The notes under the pieces are model-generated. The model did not search any database, had not been told where the DNA came from, and saw nothing but the letters and a program-made list of their open reading frames with translations. Of a stretch of 64,000 nucleotides of DNA, positions 1 to 8,717 are shown one piece after another. How positions within the stretch are numbered: position 1 is the stretch's first letter; each line of letters begins with the position of its first letter. A program made the position numbers and the translations under genes. Source of the DNA: Oscillospiraceae bacterium (GTDB lineage Bacteria > Bacillota > Clostridia > Oscillospirales > CAG-272); assembly GCA_015063625.1 (NCBI GenBank), contig SVTT01000002.1:62001-126000 (forward strand). The letters are read 5' to 3'.

Positions 1-23
1 ATTTGACCTTTTTGCACATTTAA

Positions 24-67
24 GCCATAACGAAAGGGCACCCGATCGGGTGCCCTTTCGTTATGGC
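24..67. repeat. 44-bp perfect palindrome
   Basis: The 20-base arm GCCATAACGAAAGGGCACCC is followed by GATC and its exact reverse complement. It could form a very stable hairpin on either strand. Neither side carries a good T-tract, so it is not a textbook intrinsic terminator, although it lies beyond the 3' end of the minus-strand topoisomerase gene. The rest of bases 1-250 contains no gene that I can support. Confidence 0.6.
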
Positions 68-166
68 GGCAGGATACCGTTTCCCCGTGCCCGGAGAGCT
101 GTTGCTTGCGCACTTGGGGGGCTCGCATACCATTGGCGCATCTTGCGCTCACGCTTGGGCGAGGAT

Positions 167-210
167 ATACAAAAATCGGCAGAGGAGCAACCCTGTGCCG
201 ATTTTTGTAT
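167..210. terminator. bidirectional terminator-like hairpin
   Basis: Inverted repeat ATACAAAAATCGGCA / TGCCGATTTTTGTAT with a 14-base loop. The A-tract and T-tract flank a short TCGGCA stem, so each strand reads as stem plus T-run. It lies about 40 bases after the stop of the minus-strand topoisomerase gene and probably ends its transcript. Confidence 0.55.
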
Positions 211-250
211 TACTTTTTAAGGATGAGTCTGCTTTCGTTTCCTCGGTCGG

Positions 251-2257
251 TCAGATATCCGCATCCTTGACGTACTCGCTGCCGTGCTCGGCGATAAAGA
301 CCTTGCGCTCGGCAAGATTGTCACCCATCAGTACGTCAAACATATATTCGGTGCGCTCCACGTCAGCGGGCTCCACCGAGATCAGACGGCGCGTGGCAGG
401 GTGCATGGTGGTCTTTTCCATCATTTCGGGCTCGTTCTCGCCAAGACCCTTGGAGCGCTGAAGGGTGTACTTTTTGCCTTCGGCATCCAGTTTTTTGAGG
501 ATCTCTGCCTTTTCAAACTCGTTGTAGGCAAAGAGGATATCGTCCTTGGTGGTGATCTCAAACAAGGGGGACTCGGCGATAAACACCTTTTTCTCACGCA
601 GCAGGGTGGGGAGGAGGCGGTAAAAGAGGGTGAGGAGCAGGGTGCGGATCTGGAATCCGTCCTCGTCGGCATCGGTGCAGATGATGATCTTGGACCAGCG
701 CAGCGCCGCGAGGTCAAAGCGTGCAATATCGCCCTTGATCTTGCCGTCGATCTCCACGCCGCAGCCGATGACGCGCAAAAGGTCGGTGATGATCTCGTTT
801 TTGAAGATGCGCTCGTAGCTCGCCTTCATGCAGTTCAGCGTTTTGCCGCGCACGGGGATAATGGCTTGAAATTCGGCGTTGCGCCCCAGCTTACAGGAGG
901 TCAGTGCAGAGTCGCCCTCCACGATATAAAGCTCGCGCACGTCGGGGTCCTTGGAACGGCAGTTGACAAACTTTTCCACGCGGTTGTTGATGCTGTCGAT
1001 GGTGCCGGTCAGCTTCTTTTTGAGATTAAGACGCGTGGTTTCCGCATTTTCCCTTGCGCGCTTGTTGACCAGCACTTGGTTCGCAAAGATCTCTGCCTCG
1101 GTGGGATGCTCCACCAGATAGATCGAGAGATTATCGCGCAAAAATTTGTTCAGTGCCTCGGCGATAAAGGCGTTGTTGATCGCCTTTTTGGTTTGGTTTT
1201 CGTAGGAGGTGAGCGTCGAGAAGCTGTTGATCACCAGGAGCAGGCAGTCTGCAACGTCCTGGAAGGTGATCCTTGCTTCGTTTTTATTGTATTTTCCGTT
1301 GGTGCGCAGGTAGTTGTCAAGCGCATAGACAAATGATGAGCGCACTGCCTTATCGGGCGAGCCGCCGTATTCGAGGTAGCTTGAGTTGTGGTAATATTCG
1401 AGCGACGTGACCGTGTTGGAAACGCAGAAGGAGATGTCTGCCTTAAGCTTGTAATCCTCCTTGTCGTCGCGGTCGCGACCCATGGTTTCAAGGTGCCAGA
1501 GCACGGGCTCGGTGCGTGCGGTGTCGCCTGCGCGCTCCAGAATATAGTCCGAGATACCGTTGGGATAAACAAAGGAGTGCTCGGTAAATTTGCCGTCCTC
1601 GCCCTCCAGGCGGAGCAGGAAGGTGATGCCGGGGTTGACCACTGCCTGGCGGTGCATGGTGTCGATAAAAAACTCATGGGGAATGCGGATGTCGGTAAAG
1701 ACCTCAAGGTCGGGACGCCAGCGGATCACCGTGCCGGTGCGGCGCTCCTTTTTCTCGAGAGGTCGGGAGGAAAGGTCGGTGACGGGTTCGCCCTTTGCAA
1801 AGGAGATCGCATGGACCTCGTTCCCGTCAAAGGACTGCACCGTCATGTACTCGGAGGAGTATTGTGTGGCGCAGGCACCAAGACCGTTCAGACCGAGCGA
1901 ATATTCGTACGCCGCGCCGCCGCTGTTGTTATCGTACTTTCCGCCTGCATAAAGCTCACAGTAGATGAGATCCCAGTTCCATCTCCCCTCCTTTTCGTTG
2001 TAGCCGAGGGGCACACCGCGACCGCGGTCATCCACCTCGATGGAAAGGTCCTTGAAGGCGGTGACGGTGATGACGCTGCCGTGTCCCTCCTTCGCCTCGT
2101 CCACCGAGTTCGACAGGATCTCAAAAAAGGAATGCTGACAGCCCTCAAGACCGTCCGATCCGAAAATAACGCTGGGGCGTTTTCTGACGCGGTCGGCACC
2201 CTTCAGTGCCGTAATGCTGGCGTTGCCGTATTGCTTTGCGGTGTTTTTTGCTGCCAT
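251..2257 (-). CDS. type IIA DNA topoisomerase subunit B (GyrB/ParE-like)
   Basis: ATPase and TOPRIM subunit of a gyrase or topoisomerase IV, which would work with an A subunit not present in this window. Seen: GHKL ATPase motifs SNSVDEA (about residue 49) and DDRGRGVP (about 76), a TOPRIM glutamate motif VEGDSA near residue 450, the metal-binding CTDADEDG near 530, and KGLGE in the C-terminal part. The 668-residue length fits GyrB/ParE without the proteobacterial insert. The sequence is divergent (EGDSALT instead of EGDSAGG, DADEDG instead of DADVDG), so it may be a second B-type subunit. The start is supported by AGGAAAGAGG upstream. It is transcribed away from murD. Confidence 0.85.
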   Translation of the reverse strand: MAAKNTAKQYGNASITALKGADRVRKRPSVIFGSDGLEGCQHSFFEILSNSVDEAKEGHGSVITVTAFKDLSIEVDDRGRGVPLGYNEKEGRWNWDLIYCELYAGGKYDNNSGGAAYEYSLGLNGLGACATQYSSEYMTVQSFDGNEVHAISFAKGEPVTDLSSRPLEKKERRTGTVIRWRPDLEVFTDIRIPHEFFIDTMHRQAVVNPGITFLLRLEGEDGKFTEHSFVYPNGISDYILERAGDTARTEPVLWHLETMGRDRDDKEDYKLKADISFCVSNTVTSLEYYHNSSYLEYGGSPDKAVRSSFVYALDNYLRTNGKYNKNEARITFQDVADCLLLVINSFSTLTSYENQTKKAINNAFIAEALNKFLRDNLSIYLVEHPTEAEIFANQVLVNKRARENAETTRLNLKKKLTGTIDSINNRVEKFVNCRSKDPDVRELYIVEGDSALTSCKLGRNAEFQAIIPVRGKTLNCMKASYERIFKNEIITDLLRVIGCGVEIDGKIKGDIARFDLAALRWSKIIICTDADEDGFQIRTLLLTLFYRLLPTLLREKKVFIAESPLFEITTKDDILFAYNEFEKAEILKKLDAEGKKYTLQRSKGLGENEPEMMEKTTMHPATRRLISVEPADVERTEYMFDVLMGDNLAERKVFIAEHGSEYVKDADI

Positions 2258-2320
2258 AGCCGTTTCCTCTTTCCTGCTTGCTTAGCCCGATGCACAACGG
2301 GTGGTGGTTAAATCCTTTTC

Positions 2321-2349
2321 ATTATACCATATTTTGTGGATTTTGTAAA
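2321..2349 (-). promoter_or_regulatory. promoter of the topoisomerase B gene
   Basis: On the minus strand TTTACA, 17 bases, TATAAT, about 60 bases upstream of the start codon. It is part of a divergent promoter region shared with murD. Confidence 0.65.
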
Positions 2350-2398
2350 GGGTAGCGAACATTTTTTTAAATATTCGGCAAAAAAATCGTGCATGCCC

Positions 2399-2427
2399 TT
2401 GCACAGGTGCGTGAAGATATGTATAAT
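2399..2427 (+). promoter_or_regulatory. promoter of the murD operon
   Basis: TTGCAC, 17 bases, TATAAT, about 35 bases before the murD start and its AAGGGGTGA ribosome binding site. Confidence 0.7.
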
Positions 2428-2461
2428 ATACTACGGATAACTCTAAGTAAGGGGTGATCCA

Positions 2462-3793
2462 ATGCTTTTACAGGAAATCAATCGCGGTACGTCGGTGGCA
2501 CTGCTCGGCTTCGGGCGTGCCAACCGCGCCGTGGCAGACGTTTTGCTCAAGCGCGGCGCTCGCCTGTCGGTTTATGACGAGCATGCGGTGGACGAGGCTG
2601 CTGCCGCGCCTTACCGTGAAAAAGGAGTGTCCTTTGCTCCCGTCGGCTTTCCCCCGTCGTTTTCCGAGGAGGTGCTGGTGCGCTCACCGGGGCTTCGTCC
2701 CGATCTTGCCGCCATCCGCGCCTCAAGGGGGATCCTGACCTCCGAAACCGAGCTGCTGCTCGATGCCATTCCCGCCCATACTGTGGGGGTAACGGGTAGT
2801 GACGGAAAGACCACCACGGCAAATCTGATTGCCGTCCTTCTTCGCGCCGCGGGCTACCGCGTGTGGCTCGGCGGCAACAACGGTACCCCCCTGCTTCCCT
2901 TTCTTGGCGAGATGGAGAGGGAGGATATTGCCGTTGTCGAGCTGTCCAGCTTCCAGCTGATGACTCTGCAACGGCATCCCGATCGCGCCGTGATCACCAA
3001 CATTGTGCCCAACCACCTGAATTGGCATACCGATATGGCGGAATACGAGGGGGCAAAGCGTCGCATTGCGGGAAAGGATACGCATCTTGCTCTTAATGCC
3101 GATGATCCTCGCACCCGCGCGATCGGCAGGGGACGGGAGAACACCTGCTTTTTCGGCATGTTCCCCGAAGCTGAGGAAAGGGAGCACTTTGCTTACCGCG
3201 AGGGGGACGATGCGCTGGTCTTCGGTCGGCGCTTTCACGGCGTTTTTGAAGCGTTCCGCCTTGCGGGGAAGCACAACGAGCAAAATCTGCTTGCCGCGCT
3301 TGCCGCCGTCGGGGACCTTTTGGACGTGCAAGGTGCCCGTGCGGCGCTGACCGACTTTTGCGGTGTTCCGCACCGCCTGCAGTATGTGGCGACCGTGAAC
3401 GGTACAGACTATTATAACAGCTCCATCGATACCTCGCCCACGCGCACGGCGGCGGCGCTTTCGGCGATGCCGCGAAAGCCGTTGGTGATCGCAGGAGGCA
3501 GAGGAAAGGGGATCTCGCTGCTCCCGCTTGCCGATGCATTGGCAAAGGGCGCGAGGACGGTGCTGCTTTACGGCGAGACCGCGCGAGAGATCGAGGCGGC
3601 ACTTGGCGGTCGCGTGCCGTCGGTCTGCTGTCGATATTTTAAGGATGCCTTTGATGCCGCAGTGCGCGTGGCGGGAGTGGGCGATATCGTCCTGCTCTCC
3701 CCGGGGTGCACGGCATTTGGCGAATTTCGTGATTTTGAAGAACGCGGCAACGTATTTTGTGCCCTTGTGGCGGCGTTGCAGGGAAAGGAATGA
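2462..3793 (+). CDS. murD: UDP-N-acetylmuramoylalanine--D-glutamate ligase
   Basis: Cytoplasmic Mur ligase that adds D-glutamate to UDP-MurNAc-L-Ala in peptidoglycan precursor synthesis. Seen: N-terminal nucleotide-fold segment ALLGFGRANRA, the ATP-binding P-loop GSDGKTTT (about residues 111-118), the Mur central motif around NHLNWHTDMAEYEGAK with the lysine expected to be carbamylated nearby, and a C-terminal domain with HRLQYV. Length 443 residues is normal for MurD. The start follows AAGGGGTGA with good spacing. It is first in a long operon with three aminopeptidases; no other mur gene is adjacent, and murA lies separately at 46.6 kb. Confidence 0.93.
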   Translation: MLLQEINRGTSVALLGFGRANRAVADVLLKRGARLSVYDEHAVDEAAAAPYREKGVSFAPVGFPPSFSEEVLVRSPGLRPDLAAIRASRGILTSETELLLDAIPAHTVGVTGSDGKTTTANLIAVLLRAAGYRVWLGGNNGTPLLPFLGEMEREDIAVVELSSFQLMTLQRHPDRAVITNIVPNHLNWHTDMAEYEGAKRRIAGKDTHLALNADDPRTRAIGRGRENTCFFGMFPEAEEREHFAYREGDDALVFGRRFHGVFEAFRLAGKHNEQNLLAALAAVGDLLDVQGARAALTDFCGVPHRLQYVATVNGTDYYNSSIDTSPTRTAAALSAMPRKPLVIAGGRGKGISLLPLADALAKGARTVLLYGETAREIEAALGGRVPSVCCRYFKDAFDAAVRVAGVGDIVLLSPGCTAFGEFRDFEERGNVFCALVAALQGKE

Positions 3794-3800
3794 TCAATAC

Positions 3801-4841
3801 TTGGAACTGACAGAATTCATCAAGGCGCTCTCGGGCGTGATGAGCATTACGGGCTATGAGGGCTATGCCGCCGACGAGGTCACCCGTCTGATGACGGGCT
3901 TTGGCGAGGATTGCACCGATGCGGTGGGAAATCGCATCTTCGTGCGTCGTTGCGGACGAGAGAACGCTCCCCGTATTCTTGTCGATACACATTTTGACGA
4001 GATCGGCATGTTGGTCACCGACATCAAGGAGGGCGGCTTTCTTTCGGTCAGTGCCGTGGGCGGACTTGACCTTCGCACCCTCCCCTCGGCAAGAGTTCGT
4101 ATTTACGGAAAGCGCGTCATTGACGGCGTGATCGCCTCCACCCCTCCGCACCTTTCGGCGGGCCAGGAGAAGAAACTGCTCGCAGTGGATGAGCTGCTGA
4201 TCGATACGGGCTACCCCCTTGATGAGCTGAAGGAGCTTGTCCGTGTGGGAACCCCCGTGGGCTTTTATCCCGAATACCGCATGCTGGCAGGTGACCGTAT
4301 GACGGGCAAGGGCTTTGATAATAAGGCGCCCGCTGCCATTGCGGCGGCGGCGCTTGCCGGCATCCCCTCCGAGGAGCTTGCGGGCGACGTTTATCTGGTC
4401 TTTGCCGCGCATGAGGAGACCGACCGCATCGGCGGTACGGCGGTGGGTGGCATGGCGGTCGATCCCGACTACGCCATGGTCATCGACGTCAATCTCGGCT
4501 TCATGCAGGGAGCAAAGAAGAGCGAAACGGTGGCAATGGGCAAGGGACCCTCGATCACCCGAGGCACCATCGTGGACCGCAGACTGACCGCCATGACCGA
4601 GGCACTGGCGGCAAGGGAGGAGATCCCTTATCAGATCTGTGTTTCTCCCAAAAGCACGGGTACCGATACCACCTCGCTTCATCTGGTGGGGGCAGGAATT
4701 CCCGTCGTGGACGTAGGGCTGCCCCTGACCTCTATGCACACCTATGTCGAATGTCTTGATATGCAGGATGCACGTGATCTGCTCCGCCTGATCCGCGCGT
4801 TCGTGACCGATCGTGAGATCGCGGAGGTGTATGGCAGATGA
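3801..4841 (+). CDS. M42 family aminopeptidase, paralog 1
   Basis: Predicted zinc/cobalt-dependent aminopeptidase of the glutamyl aminopeptidase/cellulase M family (TET-type). Metal ligands expected for M42 are visible: VDTHFDEIG, GFDNKAP, AHEETDRIGG, VIDVNLG and SMHTYVE. FDNK replaces the usual LDDR/FDNR, making this the most divergent of the three paralogs. The ORF track starts far upstream inside murD. I chose TTG at 3801, preceded by GGAAAGGAA at the end of murD, because the protein then begins LELTEFIKALSGV as is usual for the family (346 residues). It overlaps the next gene by ATGA. Confidence 0.85.
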   Translation: MELTEFIKALSGVMSITGYEGYAADEVTRLMTGFGEDCTDAVGNRIFVRRCGRENAPRILVDTHFDEIGMLVTDIKEGGFLSVSAVGGLDLRTLPSARVRIYGKRVIDGVIASTPPHLSAGQEKKLLAVDELLIDTGYPLDELKELVRVGTPVGFYPEYRMLAGDRMTGKGFDNKAPAAIAAAALAGIPSEELAGDVYLVFAAHEETDRIGGTAVGGMAVDPDYAMVIDVNLGFMQGAKKSETVAMGKGPSITRGTIVDRRLTAMTEALAAREEIPYQICVSPKSTGTDTTSLHLVGAGIPVVDVGLPLTSMHTYVECLDMQDARDLLRLIRAFVTDREIAEVYGR

Positions 4842-5902
4842 CAAGCGGAATCGAACTGATCAAAAAATTGGCACGCACATTTGGTCCCACGGGCTGTGAG
4901 GGCAACGTGGAGGAGGCGATCCGCGAGGAGCTTGCGGAAAGCCGCGCCGAGCTCTTTACCGACCGTATGGGCAATCTTGTGGCTCACCTGAAGGGCAAAG
5001 AGGGCGCGCCGCGCGTCATGCTCTCGGCACATATGGACGAGGTGGGCTTTATGGTCACCGAGATCTTGGATGACGGTACACTGCATTTTGATACGGTGGG
5101 GGGCATTGACGTGCGCGTCATGTGCGGCAGACCCGTGCTGATGGGCAACGAGCACAAGAAGGTGCCGGGTGTCCTGACGGCAAAGGGGATCCATCTGCAG
5201 GATGCCGAGGAGCGTAAAAAGCTGCCCAAGATCTCGGATATGTATATCGACGTGGGGACAAGCAGCCGCGAGGAAACCGAAAAGCTGCTTTCTCTCGGTG
5301 ATTTCGGCACCTTCGACACCGATTTCTTTACTTTTGGTAAGGATGACGCCTATTTTGCCTGTAAAGCGCTGGATGACCGCGTGGGCTGTGCCGTGCTGAT
5401 CGAGCTTTTGCGCGCGCTGGAGTCGTCGCCCGTGCCCCCCTCGCTTGATCTTTATTTTGCCTTTACCGTGAGAGAGGAGATCGGCATATCGGGCGCGACG
5501 GTGACGGCAAATCGCATCGCACCCGATATCGCCTTTGTGCTGGAAACCACGGCGATGGCGGATATTGCCGACGTTCCGCCCGAGAAACGGGTGGCAGATA
5601 TCGGCAAGGGCGGCGTGCTCTCGCTGCTTGACCGATCCACTATCTACGACAGGGCGCTGATCGATCGCGTGCTTTCGGTTGCCGAACGGGAAAAGATCCC
5701 CGTGCAGGTGAAGCGCTATGTTTCGGGCGGTAATGACGCGGGCAATATTCAGCGAACGGGTAGCGGCGTGCGTTGCCTTGCACTCTCCGCCCCCACGCGC
5801 TATCTTCATGCCCCCATTTCGGTGGGCGCGTGTGCGGACGTGACCGCCATGATCGCACTGCTTGGCGCGGTGCTCGGCGAGCTTGGAAAGGAAGGGAAAT
5901 GA
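4838..5902 (+). CDS. M42 family aminopeptidase, paralog 2
   Basis: Second M42 metallo-aminopeptidase (354 residues). Ligand and catalytic motifs: SAHMDEVGF, ALDDRVGC, VREEIGISGA, VLETTAMADI and RYLHAPISV. The glutamate in VLETT sits where other members have aspartate, which also occurs in the family. It closely resembles YsdC/FrvX-type proteins. The ATG overlaps the stop of paralog 1 (ATGA) and its own stop overlaps paralog 3, indicating translational coupling. Such enzymes trim N-terminal residues from short peptides in the cytoplasm; the exact specificity cannot be read from the sequence. Confidence 0.9.
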   Translation: MTSGIELIKKLARTFGPTGCEGNVEEAIREELAESRAELFTDRMGNLVAHLKGKEGAPRVMLSAHMDEVGFMVTEILDDGTLHFDTVGGIDVRVMCGRPVLMGNEHKKVPGVLTAKGIHLQDAEERKKLPKISDMYIDVGTSSREETEKLLSLGDFGTFDTDFFTFGKDDAYFACKALDDRVGCAVLIELLRALESSPVPPSLDLYFAFTVREEIGISGATVTANRIAPDIAFVLETTAMADIADVPPEKRVADIGKGGVLSLLDRSTIYDRALIDRVLSVAEREKIPVQVKRYVSGGNDAGNIQRTGSGVRCLALSAPTRYLHAPISVGACADVTAMIALLGAVLGELGKEGK

Positions 5903-6909
5903 CCATGTATACGACCCTGAAAAAATTATTGCCTCAAACACCCTCTGTGTCGGGCAGGGAGCACGGGATCCGTGAAGTATTAAAGGAGCTGATGGCACCG
6001 CTTTGCGATGAGATCACCGTCGATGCCATGGGCAATCTGATCTGCCTAAAAAAGGGAAGCGCCGCAGCGCCTGCAAAGGTCATGCTGGCAGCGCACATGG
6101 ATGAGATCGGCTTTATCGTAAACTTCATTGATGACAACGGCTTTTTGCGTGTCGCCCCCATCGGCGGCATCAGCTATACCGCGGCGGCATTCTGCCCGGT
6201 CGAATTTGAAAACGGTACACGCGGTGTGCTCGCCGTCGACGCCGACAAAAAGGCAGGCGACGTGCTGCGACCGGAGCATTGCTATGTTGATATCGGTGCA
6301 AGGAGCCGTGCCGCCGCCGAGAAAAAAGTCAAGATCGGTGATTGCTGTGCGCTTTTGCCGAGCATTACCAGGCTTCAGGGCGGGCGCGTTGCGGGCAGAC
6401 CGCTTGACGACCGCGCGGGCTGTGCGGTGCTCGTGGAGATCGCGCGCCGTATGGCAGCGCCCGCTGACGATATCTATTACGTGTTTTCGGTGCAGGAGGA
6501 GGTAGGCTGCCGCGGTGCGCGTCCCGCCGCCTACTCCATTGCACCCGATCTCGCACTCATCTTTGATGTGACCGCTACGGGGGATGTCCCTTCGGCAAAG
6601 CCCATGGCAGTCAAGCTCGGTGCGGGCGTGGCGATCAAGATCAAGGACAGCTCGGTGATCTGTCATACAGAGCTCGTGGAGGAGCTGATCGAAGCTGCAA
6701 GAGCCGAGAAGATCGCCGCCCAGTGCGAGATCCTGACATTTGGGGGCACCGACACCTCTGCGGTGCAGATGACGGGCTTTGGCTGCCGTGCGGGCGCACT
6801 CTCCATCCCTTGCCGCTATATTCATACGGGCAGTGAGATGATCGATCTTGCCGACCTTGAGGCAGCAGTGGCACTGGCGGTCGCCTATCTTAAAGGAGAA
6901 AAGAAATGA
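5899..6909 (+). CDS. M42 family aminopeptidase, paralog 3
   Basis: Third tandem M42 peptidase (336 residues from this start). Motifs: AAHMDEIGF, RPLDDRAGC, VQEEVGCRGA, IFDVTATGDV and RYIHTGSEM, so all expected metal ligands are kept. The ATG at 5899 overlaps the previous stop (ATGA) behind GGAAAGGAAGGG; an in-frame ATG six bases later (5905) has equally good spacing and cannot be excluded. The upstream extension in the ORF track lies inside paralog 2 and is not credible. The stop overlaps the next start (ATGA). Confidence 0.88.
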   Translation: MTMYTTLKKLLPQTPSVSGREHGIREVLKELMAPLCDEITVDAMGNLICLKKGSAAAPAKVMLAAHMDEIGFIVNFIDDNGFLRVAPIGGISYTAAAFCPVEFENGTRGVLAVDADKKAGDVLRPEHCYVDIGARSRAAAEKKVKIGDCCALLPSITRLQGGRVAGRPLDDRAGCAVLVEIARRMAAPADDIYYVFSVQEEVGCRGARPAAYSIAPDLALIFDVTATGDVPSAKPMAVKLGAGVAIKIKDSSVICHTELVEELIEAARAEKIAAQCEILTFGGTDTSAVQMTGFGCRAGALSIPCRYIHTGSEMIDLADLEAAVALAVAYLKGEKK

Positions 6910-8171
6910 CGTTTTCCAAGGAGCTTCTTGCGCTGGCAGACAAGGCGGAGGCGGCGCTTGCCCCGCAGTTCACAAGGCTTGAGCGCATCTCGCGTTATCA
7001 TACCGCACGCATCATGGAGGCGTTTTCCGCGCACCACGTGGATACCGCCTGCTTTAACGGCACCAGCGGCTATGGCTATGACGATCGGGGCAGGGACGTG
7101 CTTGACCGTGTCTATGCCGACGTTTTTGCCGCCGAGGCAGCCTTCGTCCGCCCCCATATCGTCAACGGTACACACGCCCTGACCATCGGTCTTTTCGGGC
7201 TTTTGCGGCCGGGAGACATCATGCTCTCCATCGCGGGCAAACCCTACGACACGCTGGGAGAGGTCATCGGTATCACGGGCGAGGCGGGAAACGGCTCGCT
7301 TGCCGATTTCGGCATTGACTATCGGCAGATCGAGCTCAAGGACGGCAAATGCTTTGATCTTGAGGCCATTGAGGCGGCGCTTCGCTCAAGGGAGGGCGAG
7401 CGCGTCAAGGTCTGCTTTATCCAGCGCTCCAAGGGTTATCTCGATCGCCGTACTCTGACAGTCGAGGAGATCGGCGAGGCGGTGCGTCTTGTCAAGTCGG
7501 TTCGCCCGAATGCTTACGTCGTGGTGGATAACTGCTACGGCGAGTTTGCCGAGGAGAGGGAGCCCACCGCCGTAGGTGCCGATCTCATCATCGGATCTCT
7601 GATCAAGAATCCGGGTGGCGGCATGGCGGAAAGCGGCGGATATCTCGCAGGCACGGCACGTGCCGTTGAGCTGTGCTCCTATCGCCTCACCTGCCCCGGG
7701 ATCGGACTTGAGGTGGGTGCCTCGCTCGGACAGAACAAAAATCTTTATCGGGGACTTTTTTATGCGCCTCACACCGTGGCGGAGTCCCTGAAAACGGCAC
7801 ACTTTGCCGCATACATTTTCGAGGCGCTCGGCTATGGCGTCGAGCCTCGCTACGACGAGCCGCGTTCGGACATCATTCAAGCCGTCAGGACCGGCTCTGC
7901 CGAGGGGCTTTGCGCCTTTTGCCGCGGCATACAGGCAGGCTCGCCCATCGATGCCTACGTGACCCCCGAGCCGTGGGGAATGCCCGGCTATCAGGACGAG
8001 GTCATCATGGCGGCGGGCACCTTTGTGCAGGGCGCGTCGATCGAGCTTTCGGCAGACGGACCTCTCAGACCCCCTTACATTGCGTTTATGCAGGGAGGAC
8101 TGACCTTTGACAGCGGAAGGATCGGCATTCTTTCGGCGGCGGCAGAGATGCTGGCGGCGAGCAATAAATAA
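6906..8171 (+). CDS. PLP-dependent methionine gamma-lyase family protein (aluminium-resistance type)
   Basis: Fold-type I PLP enzyme of the family often annotated as methionine gamma-lyase family or aluminium resistance protein (YnbB-like). Seen: ERISRYHTARIMEAF and FNGTSGYGYDDRGRD near the N terminus, VVDNCYGEF as the PLP-ring aspartate region, and GSLIKNPGGG containing the likely Schiff-base lysine. Length 421 residues is typical. The start overlaps the preceding aminopeptidase stop by four bases. Together with the peptidases and the cysteine desulfurase downstream it suggests a link to peptide and sulfur amino-acid turnover (inference). The substrate of this family is not well established. 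Confidence 0.85.
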   Translation: MTFSKELLALADKAEAALAPQFTRLERISRYHTARIMEAFSAHHVDTACFNGTSGYGYDDRGRDVLDRVYADVFAAEAAFVRPHIVNGTHALTIGLFGLLRPGDIMLSIAGKPYDTLGEVIGITGEAGNGSLADFGIDYRQIELKDGKCFDLEAIEAALRSREGERVKVCFIQRSKGYLDRRTLTVEEIGEAVRLVKSVRPNAYVVVDNCYGEFAEEREPTAVGADLIIGSLIKNPGGGMAESGGYLAGTARAVELCSYRLTCPGIGLEVGASLGQNKNLYRGLFYAPHTVAESLKTAHFAAYIFEALGYGVEPRYDEPRSDIIQAVRTGSAEGLCAFCRGIQAGSPIDAYVTPEPWGMPGYQDEVIMAAGTFVQGASIELSADGPLRPPYIAFMQGGLTFDSGRIGILSAAAEMLAASNK

Positions 8172-8186
8172 TTGATAGGAAGAAAA

Positions 8187-8714
8187 ATGATGAAGAAACT
8201 GGTTTGTATGCTGCTGGCAGCGGTGCTGCTCTGCTGCTTTGTGTCCTGCAACAAGGACGGTACGCCGGAGGGCATGAAAAACGTTGCCGTCGAGTCGGCA
8301 TCCTTCTATCTCTACGTGCCGGAGGCGTGGATCCCTACCTCCACGTCGGGCATCTCGGGTGCAAAGGTGTTTGAGTCGGGGGACACCTCCAACGTCACTG
8401 CCACCGCCTGTTATCCCGACGAGATCTTTACGCCCACGACCTATTGGGAGCAGAAGTGCCTGCCCGAATACCGCAAGGTGTTTTCGGATATCGCGATGAT
8501 CGAGGATCAGTGCGGTGATACCACTCTGGGCGGTCGCGATGCCAAGCGCTACGTCTTTACATACACCCTCGGAGAGGTGCAGTATGAGATCATGCAGGTC
8601 ATTGCGGTCTACGATGTCATGGTGTATACACTGACTTATACCGCCGAGGGCACCAAATACCAAAGCCACCTTGAGGATGTGAACAGCATCGTCGCCAACT
8701 TTACCTTCCGTTAA
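8187..8714 (+). CDS. predicted lipoprotein, PsbP/DcrB-like
   Basis: Secreted lipoprotein of about 175 residues with no function I can name. The N terminus MMKKLVCMLLAAVLLCCFVSC is a lipoprotein signal with FVSC as the lipobox. The mature part (ASFYLYVPEAWIP..., GGRDAKRYVFTYT..., a final IVANFTF) resembles the small PsbP/DcrB-type domains found in many Firmicutes lipoproteins (inference from pattern). I chose ATG 8187 after TAGGAAGAAA rather than the TTG at 8172 in the ORF track. It sits in the murD operon between the PLP enzyme and the cysteine desulfurase. Confidence 0.7.
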   Translation: MMKKLVCMLLAAVLLCCFVSCNKDGTPEGMKNVAVESASFYLYVPEAWIPTSTSGISGAKVFESGDTSNVTATACYPDEIFTPTTYWEQKCLPEYRKVFSDIAMIEDQCGDTTLGGRDAKRYVFTYTLGEVQYEIMQVIAVYDVMVYTLTYTAEGTKYQSHLEDVNSIVANFTFR

Positions 8715-8717
8715 ACG

